NCBI RefSeq assembly: GCF_001507545.1
Contig: NZ_LQBP01000002.1
Span: 434,001 to 498,000 of the forward strand
From: Ruegeria profundi
Lineage (GTDB): Bacteria > Pseudomonadota > Alphaproteobacteria > Rhodobacterales > Rhodobacteraceae
DNA: 64,000 nucleotides
Direction: 5' to 3'
Numbering within the stretch: the stretch's first letter is position 1; the number at the start of each line of letters is the position of its first letter. A program made the translations under genes and the position numbers. Positions 44,651 through 53,319 of this stretch are shown piece after piece. The notes beneath the pieces were generated by a model. That model saw only the letters and a list, made by a program, of their open reading frames with translations, ran no database searches and had not been told where the DNA came from.

Positions 44651-45323
44651 TTACAACAAATTCCAACGAGCTGGGTGTACCTTCATCCCCATTGACCGGT
44701 GTAATGTCCTGCGGACATGCAGACATGACCGCATAGACCGACATCTCTGCTTTGAAAGTTATCGTGTCGCCTGGCTTGGAAACTGGCGGCGCCCATTGAA
44801 GTCCGCCTTCGACAAGGACCGGAACGTTCATCCAAAGGTTGAAGGGCGCAGGCACAACGGGTGCCACTTGCCCAATTGCAATCATTGCTTGCCTGAGATT
44901 GTCGGCACAATTGTCATGATATTCCGCACAACCAAGCTGTTTGTATCGATTGGCGTCGCAGGCTGCGATAAGCGTGTCGTGTACACCAGGTGAGCTGTCT
45001 TGGATCACGGTCAACAAAGGGTTGCGCAGATTGCTGACCAGTTTGTCACCCACTTCGGGAGAGATGGAAAGAAGATCTGTATGAACGTGTGGCATCGACA
45101 TGTATTCCTGAGTATCACTCGCATTAAACGCCCAGAAATCACAGACTTGCCAGCCCGTCGGATTGGTGATTGTCAGACTGTGCCCTGCAGCCAAACGAAC
45201 TGCCACACCACATCGCGCGGGAACAACGTAGTGCTTTGAAAGCACCGGGACGCCGTCATCAGAAATGGCGCTTTTCATACTTTTGTTAAAGCCATCGGGT
45301 TGCGACGGGATATATTGCTGCAT
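44640..45323 (-). CDS. DUF1989 (urea carboxylase-associated) protein
   Basis: I choose the ATG at 45323, preceded by AGGAG, giving 227 residues. DUF1989 signatures are seen: VVPARCGVAVRLAAGHSLTI, QVCDFWAFNASDTQEYMSM and CAEYHDNCADNLRQAM with APFNLWMNVPV. Members include the subunits of carboxyguanidine deiminase and aminomethyltransferase-like proteins. A single copy occurs here, without a urea or guanidine carboxylase gene. Its metal-binding cysteines and histidines (near H100 and C148) seem kept. It probably acts next to the amidohydrolase. Confidence 0.85.
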   Translation of the reverse strand: MQQYIPSQPDGFNKSMKSAISDDGVPVLSKHYVVPARCGVAVRLAAGHSLTITNPTGWQVCDFWAFNASDTQEYMSMPHVHTDLLSISPEVGDKLVSNLRNPLLTVIQDSSPGVHDTLIAACDANRYKQLGCAEYHDNCADNLRQAMIAIGQVAPVVPAPFNLWMNVPVLVEGGLQWAPPVSKPGDTITFKAEMSVYAVMSACPQDITPVNGDEGTPSSLEFVVNAG

Positions 45324-45420
45324 AAGCGGAAACTCCTGTTTGAGAGTCCAGAAACGCATGCTTTGGCACAATTGAGAAATGACAAAAATTCAACCGATGG
45401 ATTAGATCGGTTTTGCGGGT

Positions 45421-46347
45421 TCAGTCCTCGAAAAACCTCTGGCCCACTGCACTGTCGCGAAACTCGTCCGCCTGATCCAGCAACCACTCACGGAATACCC
45501 GCACCCGAGCGCGATTGGCGTAAGTTTCAGGGCAAACAAGGTAGTAACTCTTGTTTTCCAGCGACGTGTCAAAAGGTGCGACCAGCATTTCCTTTTCCAG
45601 AAAACGCGCGGCGGCCAAAAGGCTGACCAATGCAACCCCATGGCCGTCACTAGCGGTCAATAAGCAGATATGTTCTTCAGAGTAAGTGACGTAGGGTTCG
45701 ACGTTGCTGTCCTTCAGCCCGACAACATCCATCCACCGCTCCCAGCTTGGATCCGCCTCGGAGTACCCACTCCACTGATATTCTATCAGCTTTGCCTCCA
45801 GCAAATCGGCAGGCGACGTCAGTTCTCTTGCCTTTTCAATGCTGCAAACGGGTGCGACCCGGTCATTCAAAACCCAGACGACATTACTGTCAGGATAGTC
45901 ACCAAACCCATAGCGAATAGCAACGTCTACGTTACTTGACTTGAAATCCACCAATTGATCGCTGGACAAAACGCGAACCGAGATTTCAGGATATTCCTCG
46001 TAAAAACTGCGCAGCCTGGGACTAAGCCAATTGGCGGCAAATGAACCAGTCGTTGAAATGGTCAAGGTCCCACCCAGCACGTCTTCCTCAAGGGCGAGAG
46101 AGCCGGCCTCAATACTCTTGAAAGCGGCGATTATGTAAGGAGCGTAGTTGGCACCTTCCTCCGTCAGCTTCAGCGCACGCGTCAACCGGTGAAAAAGAGA
46201 TACGCCCAGTTGTTCTTCCAACGACTTAATTTGATGTGACACGGCTGTCGGCGTCACGCACAACTCATCTGCGGCGTCCTTAAAGCTCAGATGTCGGCAA
46301 GCGGCCTCAAAGGCCTGAATGCTCTTCAATGACGGTATCCTCGCCAT
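45421..46347 (-). CDS. LysR-family regulator, GcvA-like
   Basis: The start at ATG 46347 gives MARIPSLKSIQAFEAACRHL, the typical GcvA opening; the longer frame adds an unsupported leader. The winged helix (FKDAADELCVTPTAVSHQI) is followed by LFHRLTRALKLTEEG and the effector domain, for 308 residues. It is transcribed toward the DUF1989 gene, 97 bases away, so it may regulate that pair or the larger nitrogen module. Confidence 0.9.
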   Translation of the reverse strand: MARIPSLKSIQAFEAACRHLSFKDAADELCVTPTAVSHQIKSLEEQLGVSLFHRLTRALKLTEEGANYAPYIIAAFKSIEAGSLALEEDVLGGTLTISTTGSFAANWLSPRLRSFYEEYPEISVRVLSSDQLVDFKSSNVDVAIRYGFGDYPDSNVVWVLNDRVAPVCSIEKARELTSPADLLEAKLIEYQWSGYSEADPSWERWMDVVGLKDSNVEPYVTYSEEHICLLTASDGHGVALVSLLAAARFLEKEMLVAPFDTSLENKSYYLVCPETYANRARVRVFREWLLDQADEFRDSAVGQRFFED

Positions 46348-46807
46348 GCTGCGCGGCCTTCCTTCTATTTCGTTCAGACTCAATAACATCATACCCTAAT
46401 TGCCATTACGCGTATGCGTGAAATTCTTGGAAATGAGGTGAATTGAGCTAACTTGCTCCGTGTTCGGCGTTAGAGTTTTGGGACGAGTTCACGCGTCGAA
46501 TGTATGTTGGCGCTCAGCGGATATACGAAGCCGCAACAGAATGTCAGGAACTTGGCGATAAGCGCCACACTGCCTTTGTAGCTAATGCGAAAGCTGATGC
46601 ACACTTGTTGCTCGCGGAATAGTAGCAGAATAAACAATTTAGTAAGGCGGATTCGGTATGCCAAAGCGACCCCCGCCCTAAGACCAGATTTTCAGGGTTC
46701 GGCAAGCCCGCTGACAAAATTTAAGAGGACCAGTGTCCGTTTTGGCTGACTGTCGAGCCATTGTTGGCGGCCCAATTTTTTCGGCACATGGCACCGTTAC
46801 ACTGTCA
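46348..46807. other. Intergenic region between the LysR and binding-protein genes
   Basis: No gene supported. It is a likely control region because the nitrogen module continues on both sides in the same direction. A 64-codon minus-strand frame at 46470-46664 lacks recognised motifs. Confidence 0.35.
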
Positions 46808-47992
46808 CTATATGAGTGCATCCATGGTGATTAAATCCCACAACCTCACCAGGAAATTGTGTTCCTCCATCACGGAATTCCAGATTGCGATTTGCCCTTG
46901 CCGGGTCTCGTAACTACCGCCTTCGCGACGTTCGCCGGGTAAGTAGACGACGTTGCCAAAGGCATCATGTATTTTCGAAACGGCCGGCTCTCCGCCATAC
47001 CAGAAATTCCATTCATTGACAGAAAGGTTTTTGCGTACCGCATCCGGAGCAACCATGTATGCGCCATTGCGGGCCATGATTGCACCAGCCGGGCCCGACA
47101 ACCACCAGTTCAAATAGGCGTATGCAAGCTCTTCCGTGCGCTTATCCATTTTCTGCGAAAGCGCCATACCTCCGCACCATCCCCGATACCCTTCCGAAGG
47201 AGAACACATCCGAATTGGTATGCCTTTTGCCTTTTGAGACAGATAGTTCGACCACCACATTGTCGACAGCGTGGCGCCGTTATCGGGGCTGGGTGTTCTG
47301 TCAGTCCAGAAACCAGCAAAATGACCCGCAAGTTGATATTGCTTGACCAACCGGATGAAGCTTTTGATTTCGTTTAAGGTCAAATTGCCGGGGTTGTCAC
47401 AAAGAAACTCACCCCGCGCACGCAAAGCCAGTAGAAGGTCGGGCACACCAATGGCGGCGTCTGCCTGAATAGCGACGCGACCGCGCCATTGTTCAGATAA
47501 AAGATCTCCCCAACTGGTAGGTTCGGGTACGGAGCTTTCTCCTACGATTGCAAAACTGTCGGCGTTGTAGACTGTCGGCAGCATCGAAATACGCCCAGAG
47601 ACAGCGCTTCCTAATTCGCCATTTTCCTGCACATAAAGCCGGTCCAGAGGTGTTCCGCTTGGTACATGGCTGTTTGGCTCGGGGCGCAATACAGCCCAGT
47701 TGCTTACCTGGTCCCAACACTTGATCCGGGCCACATCAATCGGGCGCAGTGACCTTGCTGGCCATACCAGGTCAAGATCGTGAAACCACTGATCGTAGAT
47801 ATCAAAACTGTCTGGCGCCAGCACGCCTCGACGTTGTGACTTGATCCCATCCAAAGCGGTAAACTCCAGACGGATCCCCAGATCGGCCTCGGCAGAGGCA
47901 TGAATCGTATCGATCAGCGTCACGCCAGTACCCAACACGCGAAGCACCGCCGGAGTGGTGTTCACAAAGGGCGTTGTCACTGGCTCAGACAT
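46808..47992 (-). CDS. Solute-binding-protein-like protein without a signal peptide
   Basis: The 394-residue protein has the type II periplasmic-binding fold of PotD/spermidine type: FTALDGIKSQRRGVLAPDSF, FDIYDQWFHDLDLVWPAR, RISMLPTVYNADSFAIVGES and GYRGWCGGMALSQKM with YAYLNWWLSGPAGA. The N-terminus MSEPVTTPFVNTTPAVLRVL contains no hydrophobic leader, and no in-frame start upstream could supply one before the cobW stop 15 bases away. No permease or ATPase genes are near. It may be a cytoplasmic ligand-binding protein. Confidence 0.8.
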   Translation of the reverse strand: MSEPVTTPFVNTTPAVLRVLGTGVTLIDTIHASAEADLGIRLEFTALDGIKSQRRGVLAPDSFDIYDQWFHDLDLVWPARSLRPIDVARIKCWDQVSNWAVLRPEPNSHVPSGTPLDRLYVQENGELGSAVSGRISMLPTVYNADSFAIVGESSVPEPTSWGDLLSEQWRGRVAIQADAAIGVPDLLLALRARGEFLCDNPGNLTLNEIKSFIRLVKQYQLAGHFAGFWTDRTPSPDNGATLSTMWWSNYLSQKAKGIPIRMCSPSEGYRGWCGGMALSQKMDKRTEELAYAYLNWWLSGPAGAIMARNGAYMVAPDAVRKNLSVNEWNFWYGGEPAVSKIHDAFGNVVYLPGERREGGSYETRQGQIAIWNSVMEEHNFLVRLWDLITMDALI

Positions 47993-48007
47993 TCTTCACT
48001 CCGCCCG

Positions 48008-48973
48008 TTACGATACCTTTACGTTCAAGAAAGCTTCGAAAGAAGCGCGCAATCGAACCATATCGAGATCACGCGCAATGAATACGAGGTGCGACTTTTG
48101 ATTGGAAGCGATTTCACTGTCAAGATGACGCGGGTGATGCAGCGTGTGTCCAACGCCATCAATCAGAACAACCCCTTCTTGCGTTTTCAACAAGCATTTT
48201 ACGCGCAGAAGATTGGCACCGTGTCGTTGGATCACAGCAGACAGCCAGACTACAAAAGATGTCCAGTCCAGTGACGTGTCAAAAGTCAGGCCAAGGGTCG
48301 CCGCCCCGGTACCGTCGCGATGGGCCGACCCGGGAAACTGCAGGCTGTTCAGGTCGATGCTCGAACTGGACGTAATATCAGCGAACGTCAGATTTTGCTG
48401 GGCGTCCAGTTGTCGTGCGACCGGGTTGATCAAACTTAGCCGTAGCTGCAGGTCCGGCAGTAAAGCTTCCGGAACAAGATCTGTTTTTGATATCAGGATC
48501 GTGCTGGCTGCGGCCACTTGCGCGACCCATTCAGGCTGATCAGCATGCAAAGATGCACCGTTCATTACGTCGACCACGGTAACAACATCCTGCAAGACGA
48601 CCTGGTTATGCAGCACTGGGTCGAAAGTTAGCGTGGAAAGGATCTGTGATGGATCGGCCAGCCCGGTGGTTTCTATTACAATTCGGTCAAATTGAGGGAT
48701 TTCGCCGCAGTGGGCCCGAGTTAACAAATTCAGAATCGCGTCTTTCAGTTCCCCGCGAATCTGGCAGCAGACGCACCCTGAGTTGAGCAGCACAGTGTCC
48801 GGCGCAATTTCCCCGACCAATATGTGATCAATGCCAACCTCACCAAATTCATTCACAAGAACTGCGACCCGGTCGGCAGTTTCACTCTGCAACGCAGCTG
48901 AGAGCCATGTCGTTTTTCCTGCACCCAGAAAACCTGTCAGAAGAGTGATTGGAACAAGAGACCGTTGGCTCAT
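48008..48973 (-). CDS. CobW/G3E-family GTPase metallochaperone
   Basis: The ATG at 48973 gives a 321-residue protein starting MSQRSLVPITLLTGFLGAGK, with the P-loop GFLGAGKTTW, the metal-binding CxCC motif in NSGCVCCQIRGEL, the Walker B-like region VIETTGLADPSQ and the base-specificity motif SKTDL. The C-terminal CobW domain ends with VGHTLHHPRHLDSE. Such GTPases deliver zinc, cobalt or other metals to client enzymes. Its start overlaps the end of the MCGLCG gene by four bases. The metal-dependent deacetylase and amidohydrolase nearby are possible clients. Confidence 0.9.
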   Translation of the reverse strand: MSQRSLVPITLLTGFLGAGKTTWLSAALQSETADRVAVLVNEFGEVGIDHILVGEIAPDTVLLNSGCVCCQIRGELKDAILNLLTRAHCGEIPQFDRIVIETTGLADPSQILSTLTFDPVLHNQVVLQDVVTVVDVMNGASLHADQPEWVAQVAAASTILISKTDLVPEALLPDLQLRLSLINPVARQLDAQQNLTFADITSSSSIDLNSLQFPGSAHRDGTGAATLGLTFDTSLDWTSFVVWLSAVIQRHGANLLRVKCLLKTQEGVVLIDGVGHTLHHPRHLDSEIASNQKSHLVFIARDLDMVRLRASFEAFLNVKVS

Positions 48974-49287
48974 TTCCCATCCTCCGCACAAGGGAAGTTC
49001 GCTTCGTCCAATGGGTCGAAGCTGTTACCGAATTCTGTCTCCAGCGCGGCCCATACTTCTGTTACGTTGCTGACAATGGCCGTATGGCCGGTCATATTTC
49101 GTAGGACGTAACTTTGACCCTGCCAATCTGAAAGTTGAATGCGTCTGTGGGCCAGCATCCGATTTACTGCGGCAATTCGATCAGCACGATCTCGACGCCG
49201 TTGCACCGGATCTGCCGAAGCGCCTGTTTCACGCCCTGCGGCACTCCAGTGATTGTCTGTACCAAATATTCCGCATAATCCGCACAT
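48970..49287 (-). CDS. Small protein with an N-terminal MCGLCG motif
   Basis: The 105-residue protein opens MCGLCGIFGTDNHW. That beginning is like class II glutamine amidotransferases, where Cys2 becomes the N-terminal nucleophile, yet the rest of that fold (about 200 further residues) is missing. The remainder is polar and basic to about residue 70 (RRRDRADRIAAVNRMLAHRR) and then acidic. It overlaps cobW by four bases, so the two are translated together. Function is unknown. It could be a metal-binding or maturation partner using Cys2 and Cys5. Confidence 0.78.
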   Translation of the reverse strand: MCGLCGIFGTDNHWSAAGRETGASADPVQRRRDRADRIAAVNRMLAHRRIQLSDWQGQSYVLRNMTGHTAIVSNVTEVWAALETEFGNSFDPLDEANFPCAEDGK

Positions 49288-49305
49288 ATTATGGTCCTCT
49301 GTACC

Positions 49306-49334
49306 GGACAGGCGGGTCGCGGTCCCGCCTGCCC
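49306..49334 (-). terminator. Hairpin between the deacetylase and MCGLCG genes
   Basis: CAGGCGGG (49309-49316) and CCCGCCTG (49324-49331) form a perfect stem around seven bases, with two more pairs at its base. It lies in the 54-base gap between the two genes. No long T-run follows, so it may only attenuate or stabilise the message. Confidence 0.6.
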
Positions 49335-49341
49335 GATTTGA

Positions 49342-50223
49342 TCACGACTTGCGTGGCGCTCGTGCGTTGTAGTCGTCAGCGATCTCGTCGAAGGTGGCCC
49401 ATTGCACGCCCTCGTGGCTGTTGATGTATTCGATCAGCCGCTCATGCATCAGCAGAACCTGTGGACGGCCCGAAACATCAGGGTGAATGGTCATGGTGAA
49501 AACGGCATAGTCGTTTTCGCGGTAGACGTAATCGAACTGATCCTTCCACATTTGCTCAATATCGCGCGGATTGACGAAACCGTGGCTGTTCGGCGATTTT
49601 TTAATGAACATCATCGGCGGCAGATCATCCAGATACCAGTTGGCAGGGATTTCGATCAGGTCGGTTTCCTCGCCCCGCTCCAGCGGCTTCATCCAGCTAT
49701 CGGGATGCTGGCTATAGTCGATCTTGGTCCAGCTATCGCCGACCCGCACCCGGTAGGGGTGAAAATCATTGTGCATCAGCGAGTGGTCGTATTTGATCCC
49801 GCGTTCCAGCAGCAGTTCGTTGGTGACATTCGAGAACTCCCACCACGGTGCAACGTAACCGGTCGGGCGTTTGCCGCTCAGGGCTGTTGCCAGCTCAATC
49901 GACTTGTCGAGGATGGCCGTTTCCTGCTCTCGGGTCATCGCAATTGGGTTTTCATGCGAATAGCCGTGTATGCCGATTTCGTGACCTGCCTTGGCAACCG
50001 CGGCCATTTCCTCGGGGAAGGTCTCAATCGAGTGGCCCGGAATGAACCAGGTTGTCTTGATGCCATATTTTTCGAACAGTTTCAGCAATCTCGGCGAACC
50101 GACTTCACCCGCGAACATCCCGCGCGAGATGTCGTCAGGCGAATCCTCACCGCCATATGAACCGAGCCAGCCGGCAACGGCATCGACATCCACGCCATAA
50201 GCGACAAAAATTTTCTTTGTCAT
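49342..50223 (-). CDS. Polysaccharide-deacetylase-family protein, HpPgdA-like
   Basis: The 293-residue protein agrees along its length with Helicobacter pylori HP0310 (PgdA): [69 protein letters not shown] and [18 protein letters not shown]. The NodB metal residues are Asp13 or nearby and the histidine pair in HGYSHENP. There is no signal peptide, so a cytoplasmic small-molecule hydrolase is more likely than action on cell-wall glycans. It sits 11 bases downstream of the amidase gene. Confidence 0.88.
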   Translation of the reverse strand: MTKKIFVAYGVDVDAVAGWLGSYGGEDSPDDISRGMFAGEVGSPRLLKLFEKYGIKTTWFIPGHSIETFPEEMAAVAKAGHEIGIHGYSHENPIAMTREQETAILDKSIELATALSGKRPTGYVAPWWEFSNVTNELLLERGIKYDHSLMHNDFHPYRVRVGDSWTKIDYSQHPDSWMKPLERGEETDLIEIPANWYLDDLPPMMFIKKSPNSHGFVNPRDIEQMWKDQFDYVYRENDYAVFTMTIHPDVSGRPQVLLMHERLIEYINSHEGVQWATFDEIADDYNARAPRKS

Positions 50224-50234
50224 TTCATTCTCCC

Positions 50235-51593
50235 TTACGTGTTTAAGATTGGATGGGTAAGTGCGGGAACGAGCCGTTCGGCTTGGGACAGCAGCCCATC
50301 GTCATTTCCGGACGCGGCCGATAGCAGGATCGAACCCTCGACCCGGCCACCCGCGTCGCGCAGCGGCACAGCAAGACCGGGCCAGTCCAAAAGGCTGCCG
50401 ACCATTGTGGCGGCCAGCAATCTGGCGTTCAGTTCCTGTGCCGCGTCTGGGTCGTTCTGGTAAACAGGTAATGAATGGCGCAGCGAGGGTACTGTAGGAA
50501 AGGCGAGCAGCCTGTTCCCGATCTCGGCGCGGGCGGCAGAAATCAACTGTTCCCGCTTGTGCAGGTAACCGGCATATTGCGCGTCGCTGAGAACCGGTGC
50601 TTGCTCTAGCCGCGCGCGGATCATCGGATCAATCTTATTGGCCTGTGCGCTGGCAAGCAGATCTGCATATTTCCGCCTAGCCTCGATTGCGACCAACGGC
50701 CCCTCAGAGGCGGTCAAGACACGCAGCTCATCAACCGATTTCAGACGCGCAGGACGCACAGTCCATCCAGCCGCTGTGATACGGCCAAGCGCCGCCTCAT
50801 AGGCTGCAGAAACATCCTGCCCCCAAGCCGGCCCTAAGGAATCTGAAAGGTCCAGTATTTCGGTCTTCGCTGCGTCGGGTTTTGGGGTCGGTTGGATGCT
50901 CAGAACTTGATCGGCCGAACGCAGCACGTCAAAGGACCGCGCCAGCGTGCCAACGGTATCAAGAGTCCGGGACAGCTCGTGAACACCAGCTCTGTCATAA
51001 CGGTTCGAACTGGGTTTGAAGCCATAAATGCCGTTCAGCGCCGCAGGCAGTCGGATGGAACCTGAGGTGTCCGTTCCGACCCCCAGATCAGCCAGACCAG
51101 CCGCAACCAGAACTGCGGATCCTGACGTTGACCCCCCCGGCAGCAGCGGGACCGTCTCCGATAAGGCCGATGGTGGCGTGCCGAAATGCGGATTGATGCC
51201 AAGGCCTGAGAAGGCGAATTCCGACAGCCCGGTCCGTGCAAGAGATACTCCTCCGGCCGCCTCAAGTAACGCGACACAACGCGCGTCCTGCATCGCCGGT
51301 GGCGCAGATTTGCGCAGCTCCGATCCGCAAGTGGTCACCTGCCCCTTCTGATCTATGATGTCCTTCCAAACGACACGCATCCCGTCCAAAGGCCCCAATG
51401 ACCGGCCATGAGCGGCCCGTTCCTCAGCCTGCGTTGCCAGCTTCATCGCGCGATCTGCCGTGATGGCGGTGCAGGCGCCTGAGACCTTCCAGCTTTCCAG
51501 CGCCCGCAGCGCAGCGACGGTCTGGTCGGTCGCCGAGGCTGTCTTTGCCTCGGCTGGGTGATGTTCGTGAAATACTGTCATGATGTTCTCCAT
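50235..51593 (-). CDS. Amidase-signature hydrolase
   Basis: The 452-residue protein has the Ser-cisSer-Lys hydrolase core: the lysine in [20 protein letters not shown] and the serine region [20 protein letters not shown] with [19 protein letters not shown]. Relatives include AtzF allophanate hydrolases and GatA. A second ATG at 51581 is equally possible as start. It is cytoplasmic and lies in the nitrogen module after the NCS1 permease. It probably hydrolyses an amide made by the other enzymes. Confidence 0.9.
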   Translation of the reverse strand: MENIMTVFHEHHPAEAKTASATDQTVAALRALESWKVSGACTAITADRAMKLATQAEERAAHGRSLGPLDGMRVVWKDIIDQKGQVTTCGSELRKSAPPAMQDARCVALLEAAGGVSLARTGLSEFAFSGLGINPHFGTPPSALSETVPLLPGGSTSGSAVLVAAGLADLGVGTDTSGSIRLPAALNGIYGFKPSSNRYDRAGVHELSRTLDTVGTLARSFDVLRSADQVLSIQPTPKPDAAKTEILDLSDSLGPAWGQDVSAAYEAALGRITAAGWTVRPARLKSVDELRVLTASEGPLVAIEARRKYADLLASAQANKIDPMIRARLEQAPVLSDAQYAGYLHKREQLISAARAEIGNRLLAFPTVPSLRHSLPVYQNDPDAAQELNARLLAATMVGSLLDWPGLAVPLRDAGGRVEGSILLSAASGNDDGLLSQAERLVPALTHPILNT

Positions 51594-51618
51594 GGGCGGG
51601 TGTGGTCTGCACCCGCCC
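51594..51618 (-). promoter_or_regulatory. Intercistronic hairpin between the NCS1 permease and amidase genes
   Basis: GGGCGGGTG (51594-51602) and CACCCGCCC (51610-51618) form a perfect nine-base stem with a seven-base loop in the 38-base gap. It touches the amidase start, so it might also limit its translation. Confidence 0.6.
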
Positions 51619-51631
51619 GGATTGACCCGAC

Positions 51632-53140
51632 TTACAAGTCTTCGCGGGCGACCGCATCCGCTGGAATGTCCGCGGTTCTGACCCGCTGCATTCCGCTTTC
51701 CGACGTGTAGACCCAGTTCATGTTCACCGATGTCGCAAGGTATTTCTCATCGTCCGGGTCTTTGATCTCGGCCTGATCATGACGCGGCAGAATCCAGACT
51801 TTCATCAGTATGAAATACACAACCATCGCAGTCGGGAAGCCAACGACATAGGCGTATTGGATGAAATACAGTGCCAGTCCACCGCCAACGACCCAGGCAA
51901 TCAGACCCGCCGGGTTCCAGCCGCCAAAGTAACGGAACTGGCCGTGTTCACGGTACAGTTCGGGTACGTTAAGGCGGCGACCCCGGATCAGGAAATAGTC
52001 GCAAACCATGATACCACCCACTGCAGAAAGCATTGCCCCATACATGCCAAGATAGGTGAACAGATGGTTCAGGATGAGCCAGGGCATAGTGAGTGTGCCA
52101 ACGATACCCGCAATCAAGATACCCATCGCATAGGTGATACGCGGTGCGCCAGCGTTCACGAAGGTCAGCGCGGCAGGGATCAGGTTTGCGCTGGTGTTGG
52201 TGGACCATTGCGCCAGGATTACCATCACCAGCAAAACAATCAGCGTTATCCCGGTCCCCTGCTCCTGAATGACGTTGATCGGATTCCAGTCACCGGTCGC
52301 GATAAATGAAACTGCCCCGATCAGCGCGATCCAACTCTGCGCCACCGGCAGCGCGATGAACTGCGCCATGAAAATATTGCGGTTGCGCCGAAAGAAGCTT
52401 TTCTCGCCACCTTCAGTCTTCAAAAACCGGGTAATATTCGGGATATCCACTGCAAGCGGCGACCAGAATGCCATGTTGGCCACGAAGAGCGCGATAATGC
52501 TCATTTCCCCATCGCCGGCAAAGGTCCAGATGTTGTGTCCACCTGCCGCAGCAACGTTCTCGAGGGTGAAATACATCCAGATCGAAATCGCGATGATCGC
52601 GGGCGCCGCAATACTGGCAAGCAGCTGAACGGCCCGGATACCCATAGCGGTATTGATGATCTGAACCAGTCCGAAAACGATATACCAGAATACCCAGCTG
52701 TCAAACCCGCCGAAGTAGGACACGATACCGTTTAGCGCGAGCGCTCCGAGGTAGGTCTGAATGCCGAACCAAGCAGCCGCCACGATCCCTCGTGTGACCG
52801 AAGGTAAATGTGTGCCAACAGTGCCAAACGGTGCCCGCAGATAGACAGCAAAGCTGATGCCGTGCTCGGTGCCAATATCCGCCGTGAGCGCCATTACCAG
52901 ACCTAGCGTAAGGTTAGCGAGAAATATCGTGGCGATCACCGTTGTCAGGGGCAGCCCGGCGACCCCGCCCGCACCCAACTGGAACGTTGCGATGATCACC
53001 GCCATACCAATCCAAATCCACACATATCCCAGTCCACCAATCGTCCGCTGATTCAGCCAGACCGGTAGAATGGACTCCTCTAGTAGATGCGATCTTTCAT
53101 CTGAATACGGGTTCTGCTCCGTCGCTTCGGAAAGTGCCAT
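51632..53140 (-). CDS. NCS1-family nucleobase/allantoin/hydantoin permease
   Basis: The 502-residue protein has about twelve helices and NCS1 marks: NQRTIGGLGYVWIWIGMAVI with residues expected in helix 1, TRGIVAAAWFGIQTYLGALA near residue 125, and the polar end carrying HDQAEIKDPDD. It imports purines, pyrimidines, allantoin, hydantoins or similar compounds with cations. It is the first gene of the minus-strand part of the module and so sets its likely substrate class. Confidence 0.92.
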   Translation of the reverse strand: MALSEATEQNPYSDERSHLLEESILPVWLNQRTIGGLGYVWIWIGMAVIIATFQLGAGGVAGLPLTTVIATIFLANLTLGLVMALTADIGTEHGISFAVYLRAPFGTVGTHLPSVTRGIVAAAWFGIQTYLGALALNGIVSYFGGFDSWVFWYIVFGLVQIINTAMGIRAVQLLASIAAPAIIAISIWMYFTLENVAAAGGHNIWTFAGDGEMSIIALFVANMAFWSPLAVDIPNITRFLKTEGGEKSFFRRNRNIFMAQFIALPVAQSWIALIGAVSFIATGDWNPINVIQEQGTGITLIVLLVMVILAQWSTNTSANLIPAALTFVNAGAPRITYAMGILIAGIVGTLTMPWLILNHLFTYLGMYGAMLSAVGGIMVCDYFLIRGRRLNVPELYREHGQFRYFGGWNPAGLIAWVVGGGLALYFIQYAYVVGFPTAMVVYFILMKVWILPRHDQAEIKDPDDEKYLATSVNMNWVYTSESGMQRVRTADIPADAVAREDL

Positions 53141-53319
53141 TCTGTGTCCTCCAGCACATTAATGATTTTTCGTATTCATAAGATCGTTTTTTAAAAAAGA
53201 GAAGTCTTTTGTTTTGTGATCTGGCCCCTTAGGATATTGAGCGGCGAGAGGCTTAGCGCTCTGCAAGTTCCAGCCGACGGCCAGAATTTCAGGGCAAAAC
53301 GCAAAGGTTTGGTAAGAAT

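Noticed and set aside
46470..46664. Minus-strand frame of 64 codons
   Set aside because: No motif and no clear ribosome-binding site; it is not enough to call a gene.
49402..50160. Plus-strand frame of 252 codons across the deacetylase gene
   Set aside because: Antisense shadow of a well-conserved gene.
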